Shown in pieces: positions 21,061 through 30,777 of a stretch of DNA of 64,000 nt. Origin of the DNA: Cycas panzhihuaensis (taxonomy: Eukaryota; Cycadophyta). Numbering within the stretch: position 1 is the first letter of the stretch; every line of letters begins with the position of its first letter. A program made the position numbers and the translations under genes. The notes below the pieces were generated by a model. That model did no database searches, was not told the origin of the DNA, and saw only the letters and a list, made by a program, of their open reading frames with translations. The stretch spans positions 15,934,001 to 15,998,000 of the forward strand of contig CM041465.1 of assembly GCA_023213395.1 (NCBI GenBank), in the 5' to 3' direction.

Positions 21061-22143
21061 GTCCATGTTTTGAAAAATACTTATCTTCAGTGTAACCATT
21101 TCTATGACAATAAGTACAATATAGTTGATCTCTTTTTCCATAACTAAGATTTTGATTCCTTGGTGGAGAGTGATCAAGGTTGAAGGGTCTCCCCCTTTCC
21201 TCATAGAATTGAGTATGATTATTTCTTGGTTGGTCACGATAGTTTTGAGGTGTTCTAGAAGGTTGTGGGTTCCCATGACAATGAGGACAACAAGAATGAT
21301 TTTCAACTTGTCTTCGTTGGTTTGGGTTTCTTTGAGTGTTGGAATGTCTTGGAGAGTTTTCATGTTGTGGGGGTCATCCTTGTCTATTATGAGGGGCTTG
21401 GTATCGTGGAGGATTTTGTCTAGTTTTATTTCTAGGGTTTTCATCTTTTCGCCTTAGAGGAGATTCGTTTTGTTTTGAAGTGCCATCTTGAGAATTAGGT
21501 TGAATGTTGGCCTTTGTAGCAAAGGCATGTTCTAAGGTTTCATTGGCAGCTTGTTGCTCTTCTATGGATATGAGCATAGCAGTAAGTTGTTCTATTTTGA
21601 GGGTACTTAGGTCCTTAGATACACTAATACTAGTAGCTACCATTTCAAAGCATCTAACCTCTCCTACACATCGAAGGATTCGTTCAACTACTCTTTGTTC
21701 GGTTAAGGTATCCCTAAGGGACCTCATTTGGTTAACTATATCTTGAATCTTGGTCATAAATTCAGTTATTGATTCATGAGGCATCATACGTAAATTTTCG
21801 AACTTACTTCTTAAGTTTTGTAGTTTAGAGGATGCGGCCCCTTCAGATATAAGTCAGAAGTATCCCAAGCCTCTTTGGACTTAATGGATTCACTAACTCG
21901 TGGGAAAACATTATCTTCCAATGCGCAAAAAATAAGAGCTAATGCTTCATTATCTTTTTTGACATTTTCTTTGTACATAGCTTTTTCAGTATCAGTTAGA
22001 TTTGATCCTAAGTCATTGTAACCCGTTTTTACTATATCCCACATTTCATTTGCTATGAGGATGGGCCTCATCCTCCTACTCTAGTTAAGAAAATTATTTC
22101 CATCAAATTTAGGAATAATCATATTCCCAAAACTAGACGTCAT
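21061..22143 (-). pseudogene. Copia-C gag
   Basis: Capsid/nucleocapsid. The start at 22143 (MTSSFGNMIIPKFDGNNFLN) matches the Copia-B gag start (MASNFGNMIIPKFDSSNFLN). Then MRPILIANEMWDIVKTGY, ENVKKDNEALALIFCALED, FPRVSESIKSKEAWD, VNQMRSLRDTLTEQRVVERI and ISVSKDLSTLKIEQLTAM. The zinc-knuckle position (about 21125-21075) reads CTYCHRNGYTEDKYF; His and the last Cys are both Tyr, so the knuckle is broken. Frame breaks near 21830 and 21400, and a TAG at a former Trp codon near 22083. Confidence 0.85.
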
Positions 22144-24639
22144 TTTAAATTAAAGTTGTATAAAATGTGATAAATACAATTAAAAATATTTGAATATAAA
22201 AATTTGAAAGAACTTAAATGAAAGAAATTATTTCCAAATATATATCCCAAGGTTTTCAAAAGTTTGAATAAATGAACTAGGACCTAGAAAGGCTACTAGG
22301 CTCTAAGTTTATGTTTCTCCTGGGGCAACCTTCTCTTTATTCTCGATGGCGCCTACCCACGGATGGCAAACAGGGACCCTTTATCTGCGTGCAGCGCTAG
22401 GCTCTATATACTTTAGTACGTGGGCTGCTAAGAAGGCTTTGACACCCCCCTGAATTGTTGGTCCACTTGCGCCGGATTTATGCCTAACGACAGATCTAGC
22501 AGTGAAGGTTCTCGAACCAAGGCACTCACCCTCTCCAGGTCTAGCCTTGGTCTCCAAACACCATAAAATGAAAAGGTTCTGCACCTCAGCCTGCCACCGT
22601 ATACACCTGATAGTTAATGGCTGTCATCATCCAATATGAGTAGGCCGATTAGCGTGTGCGGGGTGGTAACTTCAGGGGTCCTAACCGTTCCCCTTACAAG
22701 GCTGGAAAAAAGTGTGGTTCAATTCAGAATTATCTTATTTAATATAAAAACTAATCTATTTAGCAATGTAGTCTTGCTTAGAAAAAGAAAAATTCTTTTG
22801 ATAATAAAAAAATGCTCTAAGCAAGATGAAATGAAAACTTTTACAAAAAACTCTTTTTGCTTTTTTTTCATAAAAAAAAATATAATGTCATTTAAACAAA
22901 TGTAATATACCTTTGAAAAGAAATACAATTTTCCTTTTTATAAGTGCAAGAAAGATGATATTTTTTAACAACTTTGATACAAAAGTATAATGATCAATAA
23001 GAAAGTAATGATGCGTTTGAAAACAAAAAAACTTTTCACTTATGCAAGACTTGAAATAAACTTTTGAGAATAAATAGTTTTCAAAAGGTGCTAATTCCTT
23101 AAATGAGTAATGTAAAACTTCAATATAAAAAATTTCCTTTTTATATAAGAACAACTTTTATATATTGCCTTATAAACAAATGCTTATTCAAAATAATGTA
23201 AAGTGCTTGTAGAAAGATCAAGCAGAAACTTGAGTAAACAGGGAAATATGAACTAGAATTTTCCTTACAATTTTTGAAAGAAGACAAGCTTGTTAGGATG
23301 TATATATATGCTCAACTTTAACAGATTGAAAACTATATTGAATAAGGTCATAATAGCTTAAAATTTTATCAATATGTAGATTGATGAGATGTGAATCCAA
23401 TGAAATAAACAGTTTACGTTTTGAATAATGCAAAGATATGAACCTCCTTGTGGAGCCTAACAGGAGCAGGGTAGGCAAAAATTGCATAAAATGACTAATT
23501 AACCTTTAGAAAAGTTGAACAAATGGTCAAGTATTATTTAAGAAGTAATCAATGATCTTTCAATTTGAAAATTTTGAAAAATATATTAAACAGGAGATGT
23601 AAAACAGTAGATTTAGGCCAATAGGATACCTCAACTTTAACTGATTTGAAATATAAGAAAAATGTGTCAAAATATATGGAAAAATATATCACAATGAAGA
23701 GAAACGAGTCAGCTTCCCAACGAAGCTGACGGAAATGAAATCTGATAAAAATTGCAAAAGTTATAGTGAAAAATGTAACAAGTGTCTTTATGAAGAATGT
23801 TCAAGAAACAGGCAAAAACAACTAAATTTCTTATTTCAGCGATTAAAATATTGGTGAAAGTGAACTAAAAAAATTAAAGTAAAAAATGGGTATTAAAGTC
23901 TATATGACGTAGATCACTATAGAAAAAATTTAGACACAAAACAGTTTACCAAAAATAAATGACAGCCAGTTCTAAAACCGATTTTGTTAAAAATGCAAAA
24001 AACGCTGAAATTTCGAAAGTCCAATGTTAAAAAGGTCGAAACAAGGTCAAATGGGCATAAAATTGGTCTTATGACCAGTCAAAATCGGAGTACGAAAAAT
24101 TTCTGATCTATTGGCGTAGGTTTCATCTGAAAACGATGAGCCAGAGAAAAGTTATGGCCACAAAAGCGCCAATAACTCTATGGAAAAATAAAATTAAAAA
24201 AAAATAAAGTTTAAAATTAAAAAACACTTATTAAAAAAAGTGTCTGAGGATGGACTGCACTGGGATTGAACCCAAGACCAGTCAGATAATAGAAACCTCC
24301 GATGCCAGGAGGGTGAACTCGCTCGTCGAGTTTTAAAACATGAGACTAAATAAATACGATTATGAGAGGCGCAAATAGCATAGGGTTCAATGAACTAATA
24401 ACGTAACTCAAATATTACAAAATGCAGTGCAATATATATAAACGCAAAATACAACACGATTAATATTGAATATTACAAAATGCAATGCTTTAATAAATGG
24501 ATGGCGATTTATATAAAATGAATAGAGGGCGATTATATAAACGCAAATATATCAAATATCACAAAATATATAAACGCACGCGAAGTGCTTGGAGGCGAAG
24601 CAATAATGAATGGCGATTTAACGCATAAGTGCAGGGATG

Positions 24640-24770
24640 AAACGGCCAAACACAGGGCTTAGGAATGGCTAAAAGGCAGAACCGTAGGGATGAAACGGCC
24701 AAATGCCAAACGTAGAGATGAAACGCCAAACGGCCAAACGCCAATGAATGCTGAAACGCCAAACGGAATG
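24640..24770. repeat. Short degenerate repeats in the Copia-C leader
   Basis: Repeated GATGAAACG and CCAAACG words (GGATGAAACGGCCAAA, then GATGAAACGCCAAACGG, GCTGAAACGCCAAACGG). Irregular spacing suggests slippage rather than a clean satellite. Confidence 0.65.
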
Positions 24771-25075
24771 ACGAAGACTAAGCTGCGTATAATGACGCAC
24801 TAACGACGAAGCATATCAATACATTAATACGGCTGGCCGCCGCACTCAATAGCCAAACGAACTGACGGGGCGCCAAATGCAAGACGCAATGGAAGACGCC
24901 AGAACTAACAGAGAGGCTAACACAGAGGAACGGGAGCCTGAAGACTGTGCGCCAATGCACGCAAAGACAGAGACGGAGCCTCAAGACAGAGGCGAGAGCC
25001 CGAACGACGCACATGGAGAACATGAAGAGATCAATAGAGTGTTAATAGTGCAGGCTGGATAGCTAGCTGGCTAAT

Positions 25076-25151
25076 GCCTTCACACGGGGGGCAAATGATG
25101 CAAGGAGACAAATGCCTTCACATGGGGGGCAAATGATGCAAGGAGACAACA
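25076..25151. repeat. 38-bp tandem duplication in the Copia-C leader
   Basis: Two copies of a unit starting ATGCCTTCACACGGGG and ending GCAAGGAGACAA, differing by one C/T change. Confidence 0.85.
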
Positions 25152-25264
25152 GGTATAAAGCGAATAATGAATAATATAATGGCAGAATCTATCAAGCACA
25201 TAAACAGTAAAGTATATATCAAAATATTTATTTATATGTTGAAAAATAAAAGGAAACGAAGAAC

Positions 25265-25562
25265 CTGGTTTCCGTATGGAGAGCAAACTTCTGAGCGGGA
25301 GAACTTTCTCCACAGTGAATGAAATCCAGATCCGTCTTCTCCAGCAGATAGGTGAGCTCGCCAGAATCTCAACGAGCAGTCATATAGATATGTTTCGCCA
25401 AACGATTGAGCAACTGGTTTCCGTATGGAGAGAAAACTTCTGAGCGAGAGAACTTTCTCCACAGTGAATGAAATCCAGACCCGTCTTCTCCAGCAGATAG
25501 GTGAGCTCGCCAGAATCTCAACGAGCAGTCATATAGATATGTTTCGCCAGACGATTGAGCAA
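25265..25562. repeat. 149-bp tandem duplication next to the Copia-C PBS
   Basis: Copies at 25265-25413 and 25414-25562 start CTGGTTTCCGTATGGAGAG and end ACGATTGAGCAA. They differ at only a few positions, all apparently single-base, so the duplication is recent. Confidence 0.9.
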
Positions 25563-25593
25563 CTAAAATCAGAAAATAGACAATGGTGTCACC

Positions 25594-25608
25594 GTGGCTC
25601 TGATACCA
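25594..25608 (-). promoter_or_regulatory. Copia-C primer-binding site (initiator Met-tRNA)
   Basis: Minus-strand TGGTATCAGAGCCAC, two bases from the 5' LTR edge at 25611. Confidence 0.92.
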
Positions 25609-25610
25609 AA

Positions 25611-25946
25611 TGATGGAGCCGGAGGAGCAGAGCAGGACATCACGACGTTCTCATCTTGAGTACAACGGCAATTTCCAATAGAGTGGCGGTGTTAATAAAC
25701 ACCAGGGAGGTATTCCCAACCCTTAAATAGAGAATTCGGGGAGGCGTCGGGCGCCATCACCCTAACTGCACAACAATTAAGGTTAGTTTGAAAAAATATT
25801 AAAAATAAATAATGGTGATACGTACCTCACATGAGTGGTCGGTCCGGGCGGCTATTAAATGGCTCAAGGTGCCCTAGGGGCCCTCAAAGGCGGCTTTGAG
25901 GGGCCCTAAGCACTCTAGTGTACATACATTGGGATTATTCCCAACA
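25611..25946 (-). repeat. Copia-C 5' LTR
   Basis: 336 bp, seven transitions from the 3' copy and no gaps. In minus sense begins TGTTGGGAATAATCCC and ends GGCTCCATCA. The GC-rich stem-loop of the other copy is conserved (about 25875-25908). Confidence 0.92.
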
Positions 25947-25951
25947 ATATT

Positions 25952-26713
25952 TCATAAAATTTTGAGTCTTAACTCCCCTTGGGCTCTTAGCCACTGGTCT
26001 TATTGGGTCCTACATGACCTTGATATTATCTATTAAGGGGCTAAAAAATATTAATCATATTTTTCATTTTGATTTTTTTCTCTAGAGGAGGGAAGTATAT
26101 ATTTTTTACTATAACATAGCACTGAGGAGTTAGATTTGTGATCTATTGGATTCGTTAGATCCCTGACCTAGAGCTTTATAGCATGGTGTCTTTCTTTACT
26201 TATTTTGAGCCAATTTTTATAGTGTTTGATTAGGTCAAATCTTACCTTTATTTATTATACATACTTCATTAGCCATAAATGGGTATGTTCATTATTTCTT
26301 TAATAACTTGACTTTACAACTCTGTTTTTGAAATTGTAAGAACCTCAAAAAGGATTTTCAGAGCTCTATATATTAGAACTAGTTTCATCTCATTTTGAAA
26401 ATATTCTGTAGGTGTTTTAAGCTCTTCAATTCAAGGCTCTATTTTAGCACTAATCAGGGACATTTTAAAACATTTTAAGCCTATTTTTCATCTTAATTGA
26501 ATATATTTGAGTCTTATTTACATACTAATTAGTTATTAATGATATTTATTGGATTTTATAAGCTTACAAAGTGATTTTCAAATTTTTAGCTTTAACTTTG
26601 ACTTCTTGAGGACTAGGAGGCCTACTTGGACCAATACAATAAATCAATACTTCTTACCTTGACTATTCCCTTTATCTAGCACTTTCATATGAATTTAGAA
26701 TATTTCTTAAATA
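25952..26713 (+). other. Copia-B leader, segment 1
   Basis: Non-coding AT-rich stretch between the Copia-C and Gypsy-2 insertions. It is placed in the Copia-B leader by position; I found no clear match to the Copia-C leader here. Confidence 0.55.
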
Positions 26714-26718
26714 TATTT

Positions 26719-27302
26719 TGTAGCAATCTAGTTCTACTTTTATAGTAATTATCCTAAAAAATACATGTAATAATCCATAGTGAACAATAACTAGATGCTA
26801 TTCAATAAGAAATGAACAAGGAACAGGAATTACATAATCCACCAAAGTAAATAATAATATTTATTGTCAAATAATACCAAAATAGAGAAAAATTATAACA
26901 AAATACCAGTCTCTCCTGAAAAAGTGATCTTCCCTCTTCGAGCTAAGGAACCCTCCAAACTGTAGCCCCTAAATGGGTGAGCTAATTACAGCCCTAGAAC
27001 CAAAAATGCACAACCAAAAGAACTTCTGACGATGGTTTGGGATGTGGCCTAAACTTCTTATTTATAGCAATCAAAATAATTTAATTAGAAGTCAGCCAGA
27101 CTGGGTAATATTCTTCTTAAAACTGCTCAAATAGAAGTTAGTTGGAACTTCTCCAAAAACTGGTAGGGTAACTTTAAATGGCCATAACTTTTGATTGAGA
27201 TGTGAGAATTGACTTTCATCTAAACCGTTGGAATCCTTGTTTAGAGGCCTTCAATTTGAATGGTTACATGGCATAGTTTTAAGTAGATTTTGGAATGCTA
27301 CA
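26719..27302 (-). repeat. Gypsy-2 3' LTR
   Basis: 584 bp, homologous to 29399-29983 throughout (shared AGTTCTACTTTTATAG, CTGAAAAAGTGATCTTCC, TTTTGGAATGCTACA). A purine tract GAAGGGGAGGGACT (minus sense, 27303-27316) borders it. Confidence 0.92.
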
Positions 27303-27746
27303 AGTCCCTCCCCTTCAAAACATGCTTTGCCCTCAAAGCATTAGTAAGGGCCCATTTTTCTGCATCCATTCTTCAGACTCCTACGTTGCATCTTTAAGCT
27401 CCAATATCTTCCATTTGATAAGATATCCTTTCATTATACTGGATCATAAATTCTTGGCCCTAGTCTTCAGTATTCCCCCATGTTCCACTATCATCATTCC
27501 TTCTTCATCCCGTGTTGGTAAATTCATTTGTGGAGTCTCCCTTTCACATAATTTTTTCTTTAAACAAGACACGTGGAAGATATTGCGGATTTTATTTTCT
27601 GGTGGAAAATTTAACTGATCTATTGCATGTTCCAATTCCATTTTTAGTGGAAGTCCTTGGGATTCTTCAAGAACTCCTTGATGTTCTTCTAAGATTACTT
27701 GAATCTGTGGAGGAACATTCTTTATTTCTACTTTGTAACATGACAT
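27303..27746 (-). pseudogene. Gypsy-2 pol: RT N-terminus joined to integrase tail and chromodomain
   Basis: From 27746 down: NVPPQIQVILEEHQGVLEE and GLPLKMELEHAID, the lead-in to a chromovirus RT. With no break in frame it continues LNFPPENKIRNIFHVSCLKK, which belongs to the integrase C-terminus, then KLCERETPQMNLPTRDEE and GGILKTRAKNL. Past a stop, the chromodomain reads GYLIKWKILELKDAT, SEEWMQKNGPLL (about 27415-27325); the W in the usual TWE is a stop. The chromodomain normally steers integration to particular histone marks. The junction near 27640 marks a deletion of about 2.5 kb of pol (estimate from usual family length). Confidence 0.85.
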
Positions 27747-27812
27747 TATGTGAGATGATATGAGCTAAACTCGAGGTGTAGCTGGGGCTTACAGTTGGTA
27801 TTTACATCCTTT

Positions 27813-28110
27813 TTATCGGAAACATATAAATCTTGTCATATAATTGGTAACAATGTTCCCTAGCATTTGTAGCCATTGAATTCCCAGAACTACATCTACT
27901 CCACCTATGGGCATGGCAAACATATAAGTTGTGACCTTATAATCATTGATCTGGAGAGTTGTGTCTTTGCAATATCCCCCACACAATGTTATTCTACCAT
28001 TTTCTATTGACACCTGGAATGTGTTAAGTGGTTTCACTTGTAATCTGAGTTTTTCTGCTGATGCCTTGTTTATAAAATTGTGTGTACTCCCACTATCTAC
28101 CAAGATTGAT
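27813..28110 (-). pseudogene. Gypsy-2 aspartic protease
   Basis: Open stretch 28103-27813. The active site is MVDSGSTHNFINKASAEKL (DSG intact), followed by the second conserved block VDVVLGIQWLQMLG. Length and motif spacing match chromovirus proteases. It lies between gag and the RT stub. Confidence 0.88.
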
Positions 28111-29384
28111 ACTGGTCTCCCCTTGATTTATCCTTGGAATCTTAGGGTTTGTGGGGATACTTGTTGCCCTGTAATGGCCTGCAAGGATGTTTGGACATTC
28201 CCTTTTTCCACTTCCACAAGTTTATTTTCCTCTCTTCCTATGCTCTAGTCTTCTACTTTTTCTTGTGCTGCTTCTAGTATTTTTGCATCATCACTATTGA
28301 TCATGAAAACCTTCTTTGCTAGGCACCAGTGTTCCTTATTCCATTTCTCTCCATACTTGAAGCACGTCCCTTTCCTTATGTACTCCTATTTTATTGTTCC
28401 TAAGCTTTCTATTGTATTTCTAATAGCTAATGGGGGTTTACTTTTGTTCCCGATTTGGCCTCATTAGGATTCTGGGTCTGATATGTTGGTGGCCCATATT
28501 TCCTTGCATATGTTGGTCTGATATCCCTAAGTTCTACCTCCACATTCCTTGCTATGTAGATTGCTACTTGGAGTTGTGGTGGATCTATTGCTTTAACTCT
28601 AAATTTGATCTGATTTTTTAATCCACTAATATAAGTCTCTAGTAAACATTCCTACGATATCTTTCTGAGACCATACATTGTAGCATTTGGAACTATTCTA
28701 TGTACTCTTGGATTGTTCCTTCTTGATATAATCGTGTTAATAGAGCAAAGTAATTGGTATTCTAAGAATCATCATATTGCTCTACTAATCCTTCACTTAG
28801 ATTCTCCTAGGTCTATTGCATTGGTAAGTTCATCTTTTTCCACCAATAGTACCACATTAACGCCCTCCCATTTAAGTGTAAGGATGCTATTTCCATCTTT
28901 TCCTTAGCTGTGGAGTTATAGATCTTGAAATAGTTCTCCATTTGTAAGACCCAATTAGTGATATTCTTGGATACTTCTGGATCAAATTTTTCCAAAGATA
29001 ATCCTACCCCTTTCCATCCATTATCCATGTTGGGAGTTCTCCTTTTGTAAGCTCGTCCATCAAATCTCTTGGTCTCATTTCTTTGATTTTCTTTATCCAT
29101 TTGATCTATACCTGATGTAGTGTTGTTATCCATTTCTCTATCTGACATATTTTATGTTGCTTGATCTACTTTTACTAATAACTTCTAGATTAGGATTGTT
29201 AGAGACCTTATGCTCTGGTTTAATTCTGATGTGCCTTCAATTTTTTCCTCTGAGGTTCTAGATTGGGCTGCCATCTTCTTGTGAATGAGAATTTTTCCCT
29301 AACCTCAATTCCATTTTTGCTTTTCTTGGGGGAAGATTTTGACCTTTTTGAGCTTTTACCTCTACCCTTTCCCCTCGAAACGAA
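28111..29384 (-). pseudogene. Gypsy-2 gag
   Basis: Open parts include 29148-28813: NGWKGVGLSLEKFDPEV, SKNITNWVLQMENYFKI and ASLHLNGRALMWYYWWKK, the capsid core with the L-x-G-x-A-x-x-W motif. A knuckle of the chromovirus type near 28360 reads CFKYGEKWNKEHWC, with Tyr replacing the second Cys. A Lys/Arg/Ser-rich stretch (about 29380-29230) comes before the core. Stops and shifts throughout. Confidence 0.82.
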
Positions 29385-29396
29385 GCTCTGATACCA
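29385..29396 (-). promoter_or_regulatory. Gypsy-2 primer-binding site (initiator Met-tRNA)
   Basis: Minus-strand TGGTATCAGAGC, two bases from the 5' LTR edge. Use of this primer fits the chromovirus assignment. Confidence 0.9.
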
Positions 29397-29398
29397 CT

Positions 29399-29983
29399 TG
29401 TAGTGATCTAGTTCTACTTTTATAGCAATTTTCCTCAAAAATACATGTAATAATCCACAGTAAACAATAACTAGATGTCATTCAATAAGAAAATGAACAA
29501 GGAATAGGAATTACTAAATCCACCAAAGTAAATAATAATCTTTATTATCAAATAATACCAAAATAGAGCAAAATTATAACAAAATACTAGTCTCTCCTGA
29601 AAAAGTGATCTTCCCTCTTCGAGGCGAAAAACCCTCCAAACTGTAGCCCGCAAATAGGTGAGCTAATTGTAGCCCTAGAACTGAAAATGCACAACCAAAA
29701 GAACTTCTAACGATGGTTTGGGATGCATCCCAAACTTCCTATTTATAGTGATCAAAATAATTTAATTAGAAGTCAACCAGACTGGGTAATATTCTTTTTA
29801 AAACTGCTCAAATAGAAGTCAGCCAGAACTTCTCTAAAAACTAGCAGGGTAACTTTAAATGGCCATAACTTTTGATTGAGATGTCAGAATTGACTTTCAT
29901 CTAAACTGTTGGAATCCTTGTTCAGAGGCCTTCTATTTGAATGGTTACATGACATAGTTTTGACTATATTTTGGAATGCTACA
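29399..29983 (-). repeat. Gypsy-2 5' LTR
   Basis: 585 bp; starts TGTAGTGATCTAG and ends GGAATGCTACA on the plus strand. Paired with 26719-27302. Confidence 0.92.
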
Positions 29984-29988
29984 TATTT

Positions 29989-30777
29989 GATCATTTTAAA
30001 TATTAAATCTTCTTGAAAATTTCAAAGTTATATCTAGTTTTCTTATAAACTTACAAAGGAGCTTTTTGTTATTTCATTTACATTATTACAAAGAATATTT
30101 ATAACAATCTTCATATATTTTAAAGTTCATTAGTTTATTAGTCAAATAAACTTTCTTATTTATCTTAAAATTATAATTTTAAGCTTGAGAAGTGCATAGC
30201 AAAGGCATAGTTACAAGTCTTTTTTTGGTTTATTTTATGCTTTTAAGGTTCACTTAACATTCTTGATTTAAAGGCATTCAAATATTGAAAGATTCATTGA
30301 TTCATTATATCACTTAGAGAAGGTGCATATAATATTTTTATGTACGTTATTTTCAAAGAGCATTTTAATTTAAAAGACATTAGTTTGCATATTGGCATTC
30401 GTTTTGATTTATTAAGAAAGAATATCTTGATCATTTATTTTTCATAGTGGATTGATATAATGTATTGCTTATTATTTTTATTTGAAACATTTAGTCTTGC
30501 TTAAAGTTTCTTTCATTTCATTTCCTATTTTGAAAAGGAACCTTTATTATTTAAGTAAGACCACACCTAATATTGTTTTTTCTCATAATAACAAGATAAT
30601 CACCCAAATCAACCACCTATTTTTGTAGCCTTGCAAGGGGAATAGTTAGGACCCCTAAAGTTACGACCATGCACATGCCTTTAGCCTACTCATATTGGAT
30701 GAGGAATGTCACTGGCTATCAAGTGTATTAGGTGGTAGGCTGAGGTGTATAACCTATCCTTTTTGGAATTTGAAGAC
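29989..30777 (+). other. Copia-B leader, segment 2
   Basis: The right part (about 30540-30777) matches the Copia-C leader (22760-22560, opposite strand): shared GTAAGGGGAA/GCAAGGGGAA, GTTAGGACCCCT, GCCTACTCATATTGGATGA and GGCTGAGGTG. Ends at the left repeat of Insert-E (AAGAC, 30773-30777). Confidence 0.75.

Larger units (their letters stand above)
22144..25593 (-). other. Copia-C long untranslated leader (~3.45 kb)
   Basis: Lies between the PBS and gag; ordinary copia leaders are a few hundred bases. No convincing coding frame. The part next to gag (22300-22760) matches the Copia-B leader at 30540-30777 and 33900-34120 in opposite orientation, so it is an inherited feature of the family. 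The PBS-side part has several tandem repeats, annotated separately. GC rises around 24560-25610. Confidence 0.75.
17589..25946 (-). mobile_element. Copia-C: full-length Ty1-copia element, relatively young
   Basis: 8,358 bp with 336-bp LTRs at both ends (17589-17924 and 25611-25946) and perfect ATATT target repeats (17584-17588 and 25947-25951). By eye the LTRs differ at 7 of 336 positions, all transitions, making it the youngest insertion I could date relative to the others. The gag-pol region runs 22143 to about 17926; an unusually long leader (about 3.45 kb) separates it from the PBS. The coding region is the best preserved in the window but still carries frameshifts. It is closely related to Copia-B. 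Confidence 0.92.
26719..29983 (-). mobile_element. Gypsy-2: chromovirus deletion derivative
   Basis: 3,265 bp with LTRs at 26719-27302 and 29399-29983, ends TGTAGC/GCTACA, and perfect TATTT target repeats (26714-26718 and 29984-29988). It has an initiator-Met PBS, gag, protease, the first part of RT, then an abrupt switch to the integrase C-terminus and a chromodomain. Most of RT, all of RNase H and the integrase core are gone. Inserted in the Copia-B leader. Confidence 0.9.

Noticed and set aside
22636-23154. Small Lys/Phe-rich frames on both strands
   Set aside because: AT-rich leader sequence of Copia-C; no family match and not conserved in the Copia-B leader.
24240-24310. Possible tRNA gene or SINE (GGTTCAATCCC, B-box-like, on the minus strand)
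   Set aside because: The T-arm does not pair well, no A box at the right spacing and no acceptor stem; it lies in the Copia-C leader.
24877-25062. Acidic plus-strand frame of 61 codons in the Copia-C leader
   Set aside because: Repeat-rich leader on the opposite strand to the element; no support beyond being open.
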